The notes: generated by a model not told the origin, from the letters alone. Positions 36,428-45,272 are shown, numbered from the stretch's first letter. The stretch: DNA of 64,000 bases from an uncultured Mycobacterium sp. (GCA_900078375.1 FLQS01000010.1:1-64000); one strand, 5' to 3'. Translations and numbers: made by a program.

Positions 36428-36467
36428 TGGCTCCCCCGGATGGACTCGAACCATCAACCGTCCGGTT
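36428..36467 (-). other. Prophage attL: 3' fragment of a tRNA gene
   Basis: The minus strand reads the 3' part of a tRNA: the last anticodon-stem strand CCGGA, variable loop CGGTT, T arm GATGG-TTCGAGT-CCATC, acceptor strand CGGGGGA, discriminator G and an encoded CCA. No matching D arm, anticodon stem or 5' acceptor strand precedes it, so it is not a functional tRNA. The 3' end faces the chromosome and the broken side faces an integrase gene, as expected for the core repeat of an att site. The retained AACCGGA would suit tRNA-Asn, but identity is uncertain. Confidence 0.75.
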
Positions 36468-36569
36468 GCGAGTTTGGCAGATTACCGAACTGGGAAGACG
36501 ACGATCTCAGCGACGCCGCCTAACCCAATGAATCAAACTTGTCGGGGCTTGCTGTTAGAACACCCCACT

Positions 36570-37412
36570 ATGTTCGGGGAACTTTACAAACTGCCGCCAT
36601 CGTGGGGCGAAGCGATCCAATTATGGGTCGAATGGTTAGTTGCTGGCGGCGCCAGCACCGAGACCATCCGCCTCCGCCGCGGCATTGTCCGATCGGTCGC
36701 GCGCCAACTCGGCACGCTGAGGCCCGACGATGTCACCACCGAGCAGCTGATCGCGCTGTGCGCTCGCCAGAAGTGGTCCAACGACCACCGGCGTGGCCTG
36801 CGGGCAGCGCTGATTGCCTTCTATGACTGGAGTCTGAGCAACGGCGCTGCCACCACGAATCCTGCGCGCGGCCTGCCATCGGTTCCCGAATCGAAGCCGA
36901 AGCCGCGGCCCGCCCCCGATCGGATCTGGAGAGAGCTGCTAGACGCGGCCGATCCGCGCGAACTGCTCATGGCGCGCCTGGCCGGTGAGGCCGGACTACG
37001 CCGCGGCGAGGTCGCCAAGACCCACTGCGAAGACCTGATCGAGGATCTGATGGGCTGGTCACTCATCGTCAAAGGAAAGGGCGACAAGCAGCGCACTGTG
37101 CCGATCACCGACGCCCTGGCCGAGGCGATCCGCGAGTACCTCATCGAGTACTTGATCGACGGATACCTGTTTCCAGGGCAGATCGACGGACACATCTCCC
37201 CTGGGCATGTCGGCGTGCTGATCAGTCGGCTGATGCCCGACGGCTGGTCGATGCACAAGCTGCGGCACCGCTACGCCTCCCGCGGGTACGCAGGGACCAA
37301 GGATATTCGTGCCGTGCAGGAGGCGTTGGGGCATGCTTCGGTGGCAACGACGCAGCGCTACACCGCGGTGAGTAGCCGTGAGATCCGCGCGGTGAGTGAA
37401 TCAGCGGCCTGA
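36570..37412 (+). CDS. Prophage tyrosine integrase
   Basis: A 280-aa integrase. The N-terminal SAM-like domain (~10-100) includes WVEWLVAGGASTETIRLRRG. Catalytic residues are Arg in AGLRRGEVAK (~141), Lys in KGKGDKQRTVP, H-K-L-R-H (~228), GH in EALGHASV and the nucleophile Tyr in TTQRYTAV (~263). It lacks the long arm-binding domain of the integrase at 3250 and resembles the short XerC/D-like phage integrases. ATG 36570 is preferred; upstream starts would read through the att region. It lies 103 bp from the tRNA remnant. Confidence 0.87.
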   Translation: MFGELYKLPPSWGEAIQLWVEWLVAGGASTETIRLRRGIVRSVARQLGTLRPDDVTTEQLIALCARQKWSNDHRRGLRAALIAFYDWSLSNGAATTNPARGLPSVPESKPKPRPAPDRIWRELLDAADPRELLMARLAGEAGLRRGEVAKTHCEDLIEDLMGWSLIVKGKGDKQRTVPITDALAEAIREYLIEYLIDGYLFPGQIDGHISPGHVGVLISRLMPDGWSMHKLRHRYASRGYAGTKDIRAVQEALGHASVATTQRYTAVSSREIRAVSESAA

Positions 37413-37481
37413 TCTTGGTGTGCGCGCCGCACTGACGGCGTAATCTCCCTGCTCACAGGAAACCGTGAGGGGGGTCGGGGG

Positions 37482-37976
37482 ATGTCGCATTTGCCGCCGC
37501 CATCCGCCGTGCCAGGTTGGTATCCAGATCCGGCGGGCGGCAACGGTCAGCGCTACTGGGACGGGCATTCCTGGGGGCCGGTCGCACCGGGCACTCCCGC
37601 CCCGATGCCCGCGCCAGCGCGACCGTCAAAGCCCATGTCCAACGCGGGCAAGGCCATCCTGATTATCGGCAGCGTCGTCTTGGCCGCAAGCTGTGTCGCA
37701 TACCTCGCGACAGGTCCCCACTCCAGCGCGCCGGACATGGACAAGGACGGCACCTACTACAAGATCGACGCGAGCACCGCCGGTACCTATGTGACCGACG
37801 GATCGCAGCGGTCGAACGGTCGACCATGCAACTGGACGCGGACCCGCACGCCCACCATCGAGATTATCAACATGATCGCCATGGGCGATGTGGCGGTCGG
37901 TGAGCGCGGAGTCGTCACCGTCAATGCGGGCGAGTACTTCGTCACCTACGGGTGCAAACCCTGGCGGAAGCAATGA
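37482..37976 (+). CDS. DUF2510 membrane protein
   Basis: A 164-aa protein. A DUF2510 box is near the N-terminus (PGWYPDPAGGNGQRYWDGHSW, residues ~11-31), followed by a Pro/Ala linker, one membrane helix (~55-73) and an outer domain of ~85 residues with two Cys. GAGGGGGG serves as ribosome site. It is on the opposite strand to the structural genes and overlaps the next gene by ATGA. Such lysogen-expressed envelope proteins in mycobacterial prophages are candidates for superinfection exclusion, which is inference here. Confidence 0.7.
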   Translation: MSHLPPPSAVPGWYPDPAGGNGQRYWDGHSWGPVAPGTPAPMPAPARPSKPMSNAGKAILIIGSVVLAASCVAYLATGPHSSAPDMDKDGTYYKIDASTAGTYVTDGSQRSNGRPCNWTRTRTPTIEIINMIAMGDVAVGERGVVTVNAGEYFVTYGCKPWRKQ

Positions 37977-38563
37977 CCGAGCCTGCTGACCCAACCGAGC
38001 TGGCTGGTGTTGCGGAGATGCACACCGAGGCGGCACACGCATGGTCGCTGGACGCCGACGAGGACTATCCGCTCACCGGCAGCTGGCAAGATCCCGAACG
38101 TCGCTGGACACCGCGACGGGTGACGGTGCTCGCGGTGGTGACCAGCGTGATCGCGGTCTGCATCGTGGGTGGCTTCGGGGCGTGGAAGCTGCGCACCCGC
38201 GGGCCGGATGTGCTGACGACGCATGTCTTTGTCGCCACGGAAACCGTGAGCGTAACCACTGTCGTGGCGGTGCCTGCGCCAAGGTCGACAGCCAACACGG
38301 CGGCCCCGAAGGGTAGTCCCAGGATGCCGCCGCTCGCGATCTTCGATAAAGCGCTGATCAACAACCTTCGCCAGCGCGGTTGGACCATACGGGACGAACC
38401 GGACATGATCAGCAAAGGCCATCTGGTGTGCGACACATTGCGGGGTGGTGCGTCGCCGTCAGAGGTCGTCGCCCGCATAAGAAACGGGAACCCGACCTCG
38501 CCCCCGAGTGATGCGCAGTCGTTCCTGTCGACGGTGATGCTGACCTATCCCGACTGCCCCTGA
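37973..38563 (+). CDS. Membrane-anchored protein with DUF732-like domain
   Basis: A 196-aa protein: a cytoplasmic N-terminus of ~55 residues, one membrane helix (~58-76), a Thr/Val/Pro-rich linker, then a C-terminal DUF732-like helical domain (ALINNLRQRGWTIRDEPDMI, GHLVCDTLRGGASPSEVVAR). The last residues include a second Cys (YPDCP). DUF732 domains are typical of secreted mycobacterial proteins. Coupled to the DUF2510 gene. The function is unknown. Confidence 0.7.
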   Translation: MTEPADPTELAGVAEMHTEAAHAWSLDADEDYPLTGSWQDPERRWTPRRVTVLAVVTSVIAVCIVGGFGAWKLRTRGPDVLTTHVFVATETVSVTTVVAVPAPRSTANTAAPKGSPRMPPLAIFDKALINNLRQRGWTIRDEPDMISKGHLVCDTLRGGASPSEVVARIRNGNPTSPPSDAQSFLSTVMLTYPDCP

Positions 38564-38576
38564 ACGCACAAAAGCC

Positions 38577-38601
38577 GCCCCTCAGCCGGTAGCCGAGGGG
38601 C
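38577..38601. terminator. Bidirectional hairpin terminator
   Basis: GCCCCTC (38577-38583), 11-nt loop, GAGGGGC (38595-38601). It lies 13 bp after the plus-strand gene pair and 35 bp beyond the last minus-strand late gene, preceded by an AAAAG run. Suited to stop transcripts from both sides. Confidence 0.65.
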
Positions 38602-38635
38602 GCAGGTGGGTATCCGCGAGCATGGGTCAAGAACG

Positions 38636-38935
38636 TCAGGTGCCGGTGATCGTGGTTCTGCTGGTCGGGGTGGCCGCGTGGATCTTCTGGCGCAGGAACC
38701 GCAGCAGGTCGTAGGTGCGGTGGTAGGGGTCGATCTCAGGATCGAGCCAGCCCAGCAGATGCGCTGCGGTGGTCAGCACGACACCAGTGGTGAGGACTGG
38801 ATGCGTGGCCTTGTAGCGCACCGTCGCGTGGCTCAACATCTGCTCACGCTGGGCGCCGGCCAACTCGACGACGACCACCACCCCGAGCACAGCCAGCCAA
38901 CCGTAGTCGGACTGCTGGAGTCCCCCGACCCGCAT
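38636..38935 (-). CDS. Small phage membrane protein (end of lysis region)
   Basis: A 99-aa protein with one clear N-terminal hydrophobic helix (GWLAVLGVVVVVELAGAQ) and a second weaker one (VLTTGVVLTTAAHLLGWL). The polar C-terminus reads DPYHRTYDLLRFLRQK. It is the last gene of the late operon, 3 bp after the preceding stop. Similar small membrane proteins follow lysis cassettes of many mycobacteriophages; the role is not known. Confidence 0.65.
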   Translation of the reverse strand: MRVGGLQQSDYGWLAVLGVVVVVELAGAQREQMLSHATVRYKATHPVLTTGVVLTTAAHLLGWLDPEIDPYHRTYDLLRFLRQKIHAATPTSRTTITGT

Positions 38936-38938
38936 GGC

Positions 38939-39337
38939 TCAGTCCTTGTCGTCCAGTGGGTCGTAGTCGGGATGCTCCCGTAACCAGGCGGTCTTGAACT
39001 CCGGGAACGACGGCGGCGCCACCAAGTCGAAGCCGTGAGCCGAGGCCTCCACTCGGGCATCCAGCGCCCACCGCCGAAACTCGATCATGTACGCCTCGAT
39101 GATCTCCACATCGCGGACCCGGCGCAGCAGCAGCATCCGGTCGCGTTCCTGCATCTGGTCGATCAGTGAGCCGCGCGACCACCACCGCACCAACGGCACC
39201 ATCAGCTGTGACACCTTGCGGTTGATCCGAGGGATGCGCAGCACGATCAGCAGGATCAGCGCGACAGCCCCGGCGATGGTGGGTCCTCCGACGGGATTGC
39301 TGATCATCTCACCAAGTTGCGCGAGGGGGCTGGTCAC
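38939..39337 (-). CDS. Phage membrane protein, function unknown
   Basis: A 132-aa protein with one membrane helix (TIAGAVALILLIVLRI, ~20-35) and a long charged helical tail (LIDQMQERDRMLLLRRVRDV) that may be coiled coil. The start is GTG 39337: it overlaps the previous stop as GTGA and has GGAGG eight bases upstream. An ATG 15 nt further upstream overlaps that ribosome site and is less likely. Possible lysis regulator or spanin-like factor, unproven. Confidence 0.6.
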   Translation of the reverse strand: MTSPLAQLGEMISNPVGGPTIAGAVALILLIVLRIPRINRKVSQLMVPLVRWWSRGSLIDQMQERDRMLLLRRVRDVEIIEAYMIEFRRWALDARVEASAHGFDLVAPPSFPEFKTAWLREHPDYDPLDDKD

Positions 39338-39744
39338 CGGGCGATCCTCCATGGGTAGGGGCGTTGGCGAAGAACGTCGACCAGCGCCCACAGCCCATGG
39401 AGGGTCAGCAGCAGAATGTAGGCGGGCACGCTCTGCCAACCCCAGATTTGGCGGGCTTGGATCACACCAGCGATCAATCCGTAGGCGAGACCGGCATAGG
39501 CGGCAGCGCAGACTATGTGAGCGGCGATGGAAAACCGCCAGCACGGTACCCGGTTGGCGACAAGGCCGACCAGTGACGGGATGACCAGCCACAGCCCCCA
39601 CACCCACAGCGGCAGTGCGCCTTCGATGACGTTCAGCACCACGGCACTATCTCGCGGGCGAAGCAGGTATTCGATGCCCTGGGCGAGGGATACGAGGAAC
39701 CAGAAGTCGGCCAGCGGCACGGTGGAGCGGACGAGGTTACGCAT
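39334..39744 (-). CDS. Four-helix phage membrane protein (second holin-like)
   Basis: A 136-aa protein with about four hydrophobic segments and very short polar ends. It overlaps the holin gene by 8 nt and the next gene by 4 nt. Mycobacteriophage lysis cassettes often carry a second multi-span membrane protein next to the holin, so a second holin or antiholin is plausible. No sequence motif decides this. Confidence 0.6.
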   Translation of the reverse strand: MRNLVRSTVPLADFWFLVSLAQGIEYLLRPRDSAVVLNVIEGALPLWVWGLWLVIPSLVGLVANRVPCWRFSIAAHIVCAAAYAGLAYGLIAGVIQARQIWGWQSVPAYILLLTLHGLWALVDVLRQRPYPWRIAR

Positions 39745-40000
39745 CACTGGAGGGTGCGACAGCCTTGGTCAGTGAGGCTGTGCCGGAAACTCCCCGCTTG
39801 AACGATGCGAGCGAGGACATGACCGAGTAGACGGCTCCCGACAGCCCCACTGCGGCGGCGCTGAGAAATGGTGAGACCTGGAATGGTTCAGTGGCGAACG
39901 TGATGGGCAGTGCCGCCAGGGTGGACTGGCAGAACGTCTTGCCTGCGCGCTCGCCGAGATCTTCCAGAAATGCAGGGACGGTCCAGGTGCCGATCTTCAT
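39737..40000 (-). CDS. Holin (phage r1t-type)
   Basis: An 87-aa protein starting MKIGTWTVPAFLEDLGERAGKTF, which matches the start of r1t-type mycobacteriophage holins (bulky residue, F-x-x-D-x-x-E-R-A-x-K-T-F). One or two short hydrophobic segments follow. GAAAGG precedes ATG. It lies directly downstream of lysA-lysB and forms the membrane pore that releases endolysin. Confidence 0.82.
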   Translation of the reverse strand: MKIGTWTVPAFLEDLGERAGKTFCQSTLAALPITFATEPFQVSPFLSAAAVGLSGAVYSVMSSLASFKRGVSGTASLTKAVAPSSDA

Positions 40001-40026
40001 CGTATTTGCCTTTCGGTCGAAATCGG

Positions 40027-41148
40027 TTAGGGGAGCTTCCAGGCGGTCCATGCCGGTGGGCCCGAATTCCACCAGTCAACCGTCCCGGGCACGGTGTAAA
40101 CCACTGCGGTGTCGACTTTCTCGGCGATGATCTGCGCAGCGCAGTCCACCGCGGTCAGGCCGCGCCAGTAGTCTCGGGGCTGGTCGTGGTAGTGGTAGTG
40201 CGCGTTCGTCGACACGAACTTCAGCAGCGCGCCGAGGGTCTGCACGACCTGCGGGAGCATGGCCAGCAGCGACAATGGGCTGAGGATCGGACCCGACGTC
40301 TTGGTGACCGGCCCAGCGGTGACCAGGCCAGCGATCGGCGCCAGTATGCCCGCGAACGGGAGCGACGACGCGACGGTGCCGAGGAGCTGGCCGCCAACCG
40401 CACTGGTGAGCATCCCGAATAGGTACGACGCGAAGTCCAGCGACACCGCCATGCGGGTCAGGATCTGATAGAACCACGGCAGCAGGCCGACCGCTTCGGG
40501 GTACATGTCGCCGTCGTTGATGAACAGGTAGGTCCGGTCGCGGCACCAGTCGGGGGTGAAGATTCCCGAGATGCCTTGCCCCTGTGGGTTGTTCCCCAGC
40601 AGTGTCGGCCCGGGCGGGCGTGACGGTGAGCCGAACCCGACGACCAGCTTGATCTCGGCGCGGCGATCGGCCGGCCACTGGAGCAGCCATTGGTTCTGCG
40701 CGTCGTCGCCCATTGAGTAGCCGATGACCACCTTGGGCACGCCGTAGAGCGGAAGTGCGAGCCGGTTCATCTCGGCGATGCACTCGGCGACGGCCATGTT
40801 GTAGCTGTGGCCGACGTTGCCCATCAGGAACGCCGAGGTGTCGAAGCCGACGCCCTGCTGCACAAAGCGTTTCGTCGGGGCCTTGGGTGGGAGGACGACG
40901 ACGCCGAGCGCGACCTTGGTGTCGTAGGTGAGCACGCCCGGCTGTGCGTTGACCGCACCGCCGAGGTGAGCCTGTATGTCCCGCAGCGCCTTGTCGGTGG
41001 CCGCGTCGAACAGGCCCGACTCGATGACCCCGTACGTGTGGGCGTGGCTGTTGGCCGGGTAGGCGTAGAGCAGCCGATGCTGGAGCTTGCGGATCTCGTC
41101 GGTCGGGCCCATCAGCGGGTCGGCCAATTGCGGCTGCTGCCAGGTCAT
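40027..41148 (-). CDS. lysB: LysB, mycolylarabinogalactan esterase
   Basis: A 373-aa serine esterase of the LysB family. An N-terminal peptidoglycan-binding-like segment (EIRKLQHRLLYAYPANSHAH) is followed by an alpha/beta-hydrolase domain. The nucleophile is in G-Y-S-M-G (~141-145). The acid is likely within LFINDGDMYPEAVG, and the His is near the C-terminal AHYHYHDQPRDYW. It cleaves the ester between mycolic acids and arabinogalactan to free the outer membrane during lysis. The start overlaps the lysA stop (TGATG). Confidence 0.9.
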   Translation of the reverse strand: MTWQQPQLADPLMGPTDEIRKLQHRLLYAYPANSHAHTYGVIESGLFDAATDKALRDIQAHLGGAVNAQPGVLTYDTKVALGVVVLPPKAPTKRFVQQGVGFDTSAFLMGNVGHSYNMAVAECIAEMNRLALPLYGVPKVVIGYSMGDDAQNQWLLQWPADRRAEIKLVVGFGSPSRPPGPTLLGNNPQGQGISGIFTPDWCRDRTYLFINDGDMYPEAVGLLPWFYQILTRMAVSLDFASYLFGMLTSAVGGQLLGTVASSLPFAGILAPIAGLVTAGPVTKTSGPILSPLSLLAMLPQVVQTLGALLKFVSTNAHYHYHDQPRDYWRGLTAVDCAAQIIAEKVDTAVVYTVPGTVDWWNSGPPAWTAWKLP

Positions 41149-42242
41149 CAGAGTCCCCAGACCTTGTCGCGCAGTGTCTTGCCCGTCGATGCCCATGACG
41201 GGTCGCCGGGGCCGAGTTGGGCGGCGATGTACTCCAGAAGCTCGCGGTCTGTGTAGTCCTTCGGGAACTGCTTGACCTGCGGAGACGGCGGCGCGGGGGG
41301 TGTGCCGCCGGTATCACCCTGCGCGTACTTGGTGACCGCGGCGGAGAACACATCCACCGGGAAATTCGGCCCGACATCGGTGTGCGTGCCATCACCGAGC
41401 ACCTTCGTGACGTACTGGTGGTCCGCGATGCCAGCGCGTGCAGCGGAGTACTTGCCGCCCGTGCCGATAACGGTGAGCGGGATGCCGTACTTGCGACAGT
41501 CCTGCACCGCTAGGTAAGCGGCCACGTCGATCGCACGAGCCTGCTGCAACCACTGGTCGCGGGACCATGATGCGCTCGAGCCAGCGAAGCACAGGTTGAT
41601 CGAGCGGTTGTTCGCAGACAGCACCGACCAGGACGCTTCGTCGGTGTCGACTACATCGACCACGGTCACGCCGTGATCGTTGGGGTCCTCGCTGATCGTG
41701 TAGTGGTACGAGACTTCGTTGCCCTGAAGGAACTTCGCCAATGAGTCGGCGTTGCCGGGGCCTTCTTGGGTGTGGAGCAGGAACAGGTCGACCTTCGTCC
41801 CGGCGCGCGATTGGGAGTTCGGCGACCACATCGGATACTCGTTGAAGTCTGGTCGATTATCGGGCACTGCAGGCTCCTGTGGGTTGAGGGGTACGAGTCC
41901 GGCCGCCAGTTGGCTAGGGTCCTCGCGGCCCGGTCGACCAGCGCCCCAATCTGAACCGGAGGGGTTGCGGGTGAAGATGCGCGCCGCGACGATGGCCTGC
42001 TGCTGCGGTGTAGCACGTCGCGCGGTGGGCGCGAACTCCTTGCCGCCGTTAGCTACCCACGTCTTTGGGGTGATCTGAAACAGTCCCTCGGCTTCGTTGC
42101 CGCCGGTATTCACGTCATGGATCTGCTGAATGATGTCCGGGATGCCGCTGGACTCGCGGTCGATCAGGTGGTCCCACGCTGGCGAGGTTGAGCCCCATCG
42201 GCCGTTTCCTCTGCTGACGAGGGGAACCGTCATCTCAGTCAT
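41148..42242 (-). CDS. lysA: LysA endolysin: lysozyme-like domain plus amidase
   Basis: A 364-aa peptidoglycan hydrolase. Residues 16-118 are a transglycosylase/lysozyme-like domain with catalytic Glu in LIDRESSG and the GNEAEGLFQITPKTW motif. Residues ~130-310 are an amidase_2-type domain (FLLHTQEGPG with a zinc His; later DHQYVTKVLGDGTHTDVG). The C-terminal ~50 residues, after a Pro linker, are a short cell-wall or structural tail. AAAGGA precedes ATG. The first domain is nearly duplicated in the tape measure protein of this phage. Confidence 0.88.
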   Translation of the reverse strand: MTEMTVPLVSRGNGRWGSTSPAWDHLIDRESSGIPDIIQQIHDVNTGGNEAEGLFQITPKTWVANGGKEFAPTARRATPQQQAIVAARIFTRNPSGSDWGAGRPGREDPSQLAAGLVPLNPQEPAVPDNRPDFNEYPMWSPNSQSRAGTKVDLFLLHTQEGPGNADSLAKFLQGNEVSYHYTISEDPNDHGVTVVDVVDTDEASWSVLSANNRSINLCFAGSSASWSRDQWLQQARAIDVAAYLAVQDCRKYGIPLTVIGTGGKYSAARAGIADHQYVTKVLGDGTHTDVGPNFPVDVFSAAVTKYAQGDTGGTPPAPPSPQVKQFPKDYTDRELLEYIAAQLGPGDPSWASTGKTLRDKVWGL

Positions 42243-42312
42243 CGCGTCCTTTCGGGCATGGCGAGAACCCCGCGCACCGGTGGTGATGGCGAGCTGGGCT
42301 AGGGGGTTTTGT

Positions 42313-45006
42313 TCACGCGCTCAGATCACCCGTCAACAACCAGGTATCTGTAGCGGTCTTCACCAATCGGGCCCCACCGTACTGGGCCGCAATCTTCGCC
42401 CCAGGTGTGCAGTTGATCGTCACACCCGAACCGGCCACTGTGACCTGTCCGGCCCCCAGTTGCGCGAGGTCGATGAAGGTACCCAGCGGGAATGCCGTCG
42501 TCGAGTTCTGCGGAATAGTCAACGTCACCGCCGACGCATTGCTCAACGTCACCAATCCGCCGGCGTCGGTAAGCGGCAGCGTGTATGAGGTGCCTGTCTG
42601 CGTGTTGATCCGTCGGACACCGGCGATGAGAGCGGTTGCAATCCACTCTGACCCGTCACTCCACAGCACTGCCGAATTGCCCGGCAGAACAACGAAACTG
42701 GTCACCGATGAAGATGAGTCCAGGTAGATCGAATCGGGGCTGGTCCGCGACACCGTGACCGTCGAGGTGCCGAGGTTCTTGATGATGATTGGGCGACCCT
42801 TGGAAATCGCGGCGAGCGGCAACGTGGGGGTTTGCGCCGAGCTGCCCGTGTAGGTGTACACCGTCCCCGCAACAAGACTGGACCGGTTGAGGTCCACAGG
42901 CGACGCTGCGGGGCCCCCACTTAGCACCAGCCATCCACCCGAGCCGTCTGGCGCAACGCGGACACTCTCGCCAGGAATCAGGATCGCCAAAAGTGTTGTG
43001 GCCCCGGACTCCTTGTACACCTTGATTGCCTTGCCGGTGCCGCCGTGGGTAATGGTGTGCCGCTTGTACGGGAAGCTCGTCGAGTCGTAAAGGGTGAAGT
43101 TGCGATCCGTGGTCAATGCCGCGGTGTTGATCACCAGCTCGGTGGTCGAATTCGACAGCGCCAGGGCTGAATCGGAAGCCCGGAACGTGGCGCGCTGATC
43201 GGCTCCGAACACCGTCCCGTTCGGGTCGATCTCACCCGCCACCACGTTGCACGAGATCGGAGTTGTTCCATCGCTTTTGGTTGTCCCGTTGCGATTGAGC
43301 GTCGATCCATTATTGAGCTGCACGTCACCCGACGTGCCTTCAATCTTCGCCCCGAAAGCGTGCATGCGTGACGAGTACAGGCGCACGCCCCAGTTGCCGG
43401 TACCAGTGATTGCCCCGCCCTCGACGACAACCTCAGACCCGTCGGATGCAGAAACGCCGCAACCGGCGGCAGTGGTGGCTGTCACCCCCGGCAAGATCGC
43501 GCGCGATGAAGTGGCAACACTGACGCAATGGCTTGTCATGCTGGACAATCCGGCACTTCGAGCAATAAGTGTGCCCCCGGTCTCTACGCGTACCGCATAT
43601 TCACCACAACCAGTCGCGGACAGATAGTTGCCGTTGGTGTCCCGGTCCAGTGAGCAGTACCCACCGTTCCTGACCACAACACCGCGACCGGTGCAGTTGT
43701 TGGCCTTCACGCCCGCCCCCATGACATAGGCGATATCGCAAACGAGACCCCAGCCCTCAGCCCCGACAACGGGTGTCCCGCCCGTATCACGTCCCGCCCC
43801 AGACGCATCGAGCGAAATCACCCAGGCCGTCGCCGCGGTAATGTACGCACCAGAGAAGCAGTTCTTTGCCGAGGATTCCCGCACATCGACATTCGCGCCG
43901 TTAGCAATTCGGATACCGCACCGTGTTCCATCCGGCCCAGCCGCACCATCCGGCCCACCAGTGGAATAGCCAGCGCCGTCCCAGATGGTGCCCCGCGCGT
44001 AGCACGTAGCCCCGTCGACGTACAGGCCGCGCCACCCAGCGTTCTTCACGCCACAGCCGGAGAAGATGACGGCTCGACTCTCTTCGAAAACCATAACGCC
44101 GACCGTGCCGTAACCATCGCCGCTGTTGTCGAAAGAGAACAGGGTTTTGATGAACGGTAGGGTCGCGTTGCGCATCGCGCACCACGCCGGGTGGCACCCC
44201 GTTCGCCAGTTGTTGATCCCCGGCGCAGTCGTCGACGACCCGTTGTCCCCGGTGATCGCCGACCGTTGGATCGTCACCACCGCATCCTCGGAGGTGATCG
44301 TCACATAGCTGAGATCCTGCTGAACCACGAACACCTGCTCGGCCATCACAAAGCCAGATAGCAAGCGGATCTCCACGCCAACACGGCCGCGAATCGCAGG
44401 CCAGGTTGCAGGCGTCGACAGATAGTCGGGCGCGTATCGGGAGGCCGCCCGAAGTGCCTCGTTGATGGTCGCAAAGTTGCCGCCCGAGCCCACTGTAATC
44501 AGCTTGGTGGTGCGCAGATTGCCCGCGTTGCCGACCAGCTGGTCGAGAGCTGCGTCAGTGATATCGAGGATGTCTTGCGCATAACCCTTGGTGCGGACCT
44601 CGATCACCGGCTGATCAAGGTCGTTCATCAGTCGGGCCAAGTACAGAGTCGTGTCCATGCTCGGCGCAGGCCCGCGGCAGAACGGGATCAAAACGGGTGT
44701 GCCGCCGGGCGTTGTCAGGTCGAAGTCGAACCGGTAGGTCAACTCGCGCAGGTTGAATGCGGGGTCATTGGCCACCAGTCTGAATGGTGCGGCCAGCGTC
44801 TCGTCCTTGTACATGTGGCCATCGGCGGCTAGATATCCCTTGCGCGGCAACAGCTTTATTGCGCTTGGGGTAGGCCCACCCAGATCGCGGACACGATAGT
44901 TGCCCGGCCGCGTCTCCACTGTGGCCGTCACCCAACCGATCAGCTGCGTGATACCGGCGTCATCGGCAACTTCGTCCTTGTGATCGACGGCGAACTCGAT
45001 TGCCAT
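42313..45006 (-). CDS. Tail fibre/minor tail protein with beta-helix
   Basis: An 897-aa protein. The first ~170 residues form an attachment domain to the tail tip (RELTYRFDFDLTTPGG). From ~178 (GSGGNFATINEALRAA) onward runs a right-handed beta-helix of the pectin-lyase type, with repeated short Gly/Val/Asn-rich turns. The last ~200 residues form Ser/Thr/Val-rich beta repeats typical of fibre tips. Probably binds or degrades a surface glycan. Its start overlaps the previous gene's stop (TGATG). Confidence 0.75.
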   Translation of the reverse strand: MAIEFAVDHKDEVADDAGITQLIGWVTATVETRPGNYRVRDLGGPTPSAIKLLPRKGYLAADGHMYKDETLAAPFRLVANDPAFNLRELTYRFDFDLTTPGGTPVLIPFCRGPAPSMDTTLYLARLMNDLDQPVIEVRTKGYAQDILDITDAALDQLVGNAGNLRTTKLITVGSGGNFATINEALRAASRYAPDYLSTPATWPAIRGRVGVEIRLLSGFVMAEQVFVVQQDLSYVTITSEDAVVTIQRSAITGDNGSSTTAPGINNWRTGCHPAWCAMRNATLPFIKTLFSFDNSGDGYGTVGVMVFEESRAVIFSGCGVKNAGWRGLYVDGATCYARGTIWDGAGYSTGGPDGAAGPDGTRCGIRIANGANVDVRESSAKNCFSGAYITAATAWVISLDASGAGRDTGGTPVVGAEGWGLVCDIAYVMGAGVKANNCTGRGVVVRNGGYCSLDRDTNGNYLSATGCGEYAVRVETGGTLIARSAGLSSMTSHCVSVATSSRAILPGVTATTAAGCGVSASDGSEVVVEGGAITGTGNWGVRLYSSRMHAFGAKIEGTSGDVQLNNGSTLNRNGTTKSDGTTPISCNVVAGEIDPNGTVFGADQRATFRASDSALALSNSTTELVINTAALTTDRNFTLYDSTSFPYKRHTITHGGTGKAIKVYKESGATTLLAILIPGESVRVAPDGSGGWLVLSGGPAASPVDLNRSSLVAGTVYTYTGSSAQTPTLPLAAISKGRPIIIKNLGTSTVTVSRTSPDSIYLDSSSSVTSFVVLPGNSAVLWSDGSEWIATALIAGVRRINTQTGTSYTLPLTDAGGLVTLSNASAVTLTIPQNSTTAFPLGTFIDLAQLGAGQVTVAGSGVTINCTPGAKIAAQYGGARLVKTATDTWLLTGDLSA

Positions 45007-45272
45007 CAGGACTCCACCACGTCGTAGTTGGCCGCACGCTCGTCGGCGGTGATCTTGCGCAGCCCGTAGTCATCGACCAGCCACTCGCCGATGTCGGCGA
45101 TGATGTCGCTGTCGCCCTTGTGGACTTCGAGGCGAAAACTATCGCCGAGCGGGTTAACGCCACCGCGCCACCCGTCGGCCATCAGAACACTCCAGGCATC
45201 CATCATCTTGGCGATATCAGTGAGCGGCCACGACTGGTGTTGAGTTGGCTTGCGCTGCAGCGTCTCAGACAA
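45006..45272 (-). CDS. Small minor tail-region protein
   Basis: An 88-aa acidic protein without hydrophobic segments (MSETLQRKPTQ start). Conserved-looking core WPLTDIAKMMDAWSVLMADG. Located between two minor tail genes and coupled to the fibre gene. Possibly a fibre chaperone or tail-tip component; not identified. Confidence 0.6.
   Translation of the reverse strand: MSETLQRKPTQHQSWPLTDIAKMMDAWSVLMADGWRGGVNPLGDSFRLEVHKGDSDIIADIGEWLVDDYGLRKITADERAANYDVVES

Noticed and set aside
36428..36500. Complete tRNA gene in the att region
   Set aside because: Only the T arm, variable loop and 3' acceptor strand fold; the 5' acceptor, D arm and anticodon 5' strand do not pair.
36349..36531. Short plus-strand frame reading PPDGLEPSTVRL
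   Set aside because: This peptide is the familiar artefact of translating the 3' end of a tRNA gene; the region is the att site.
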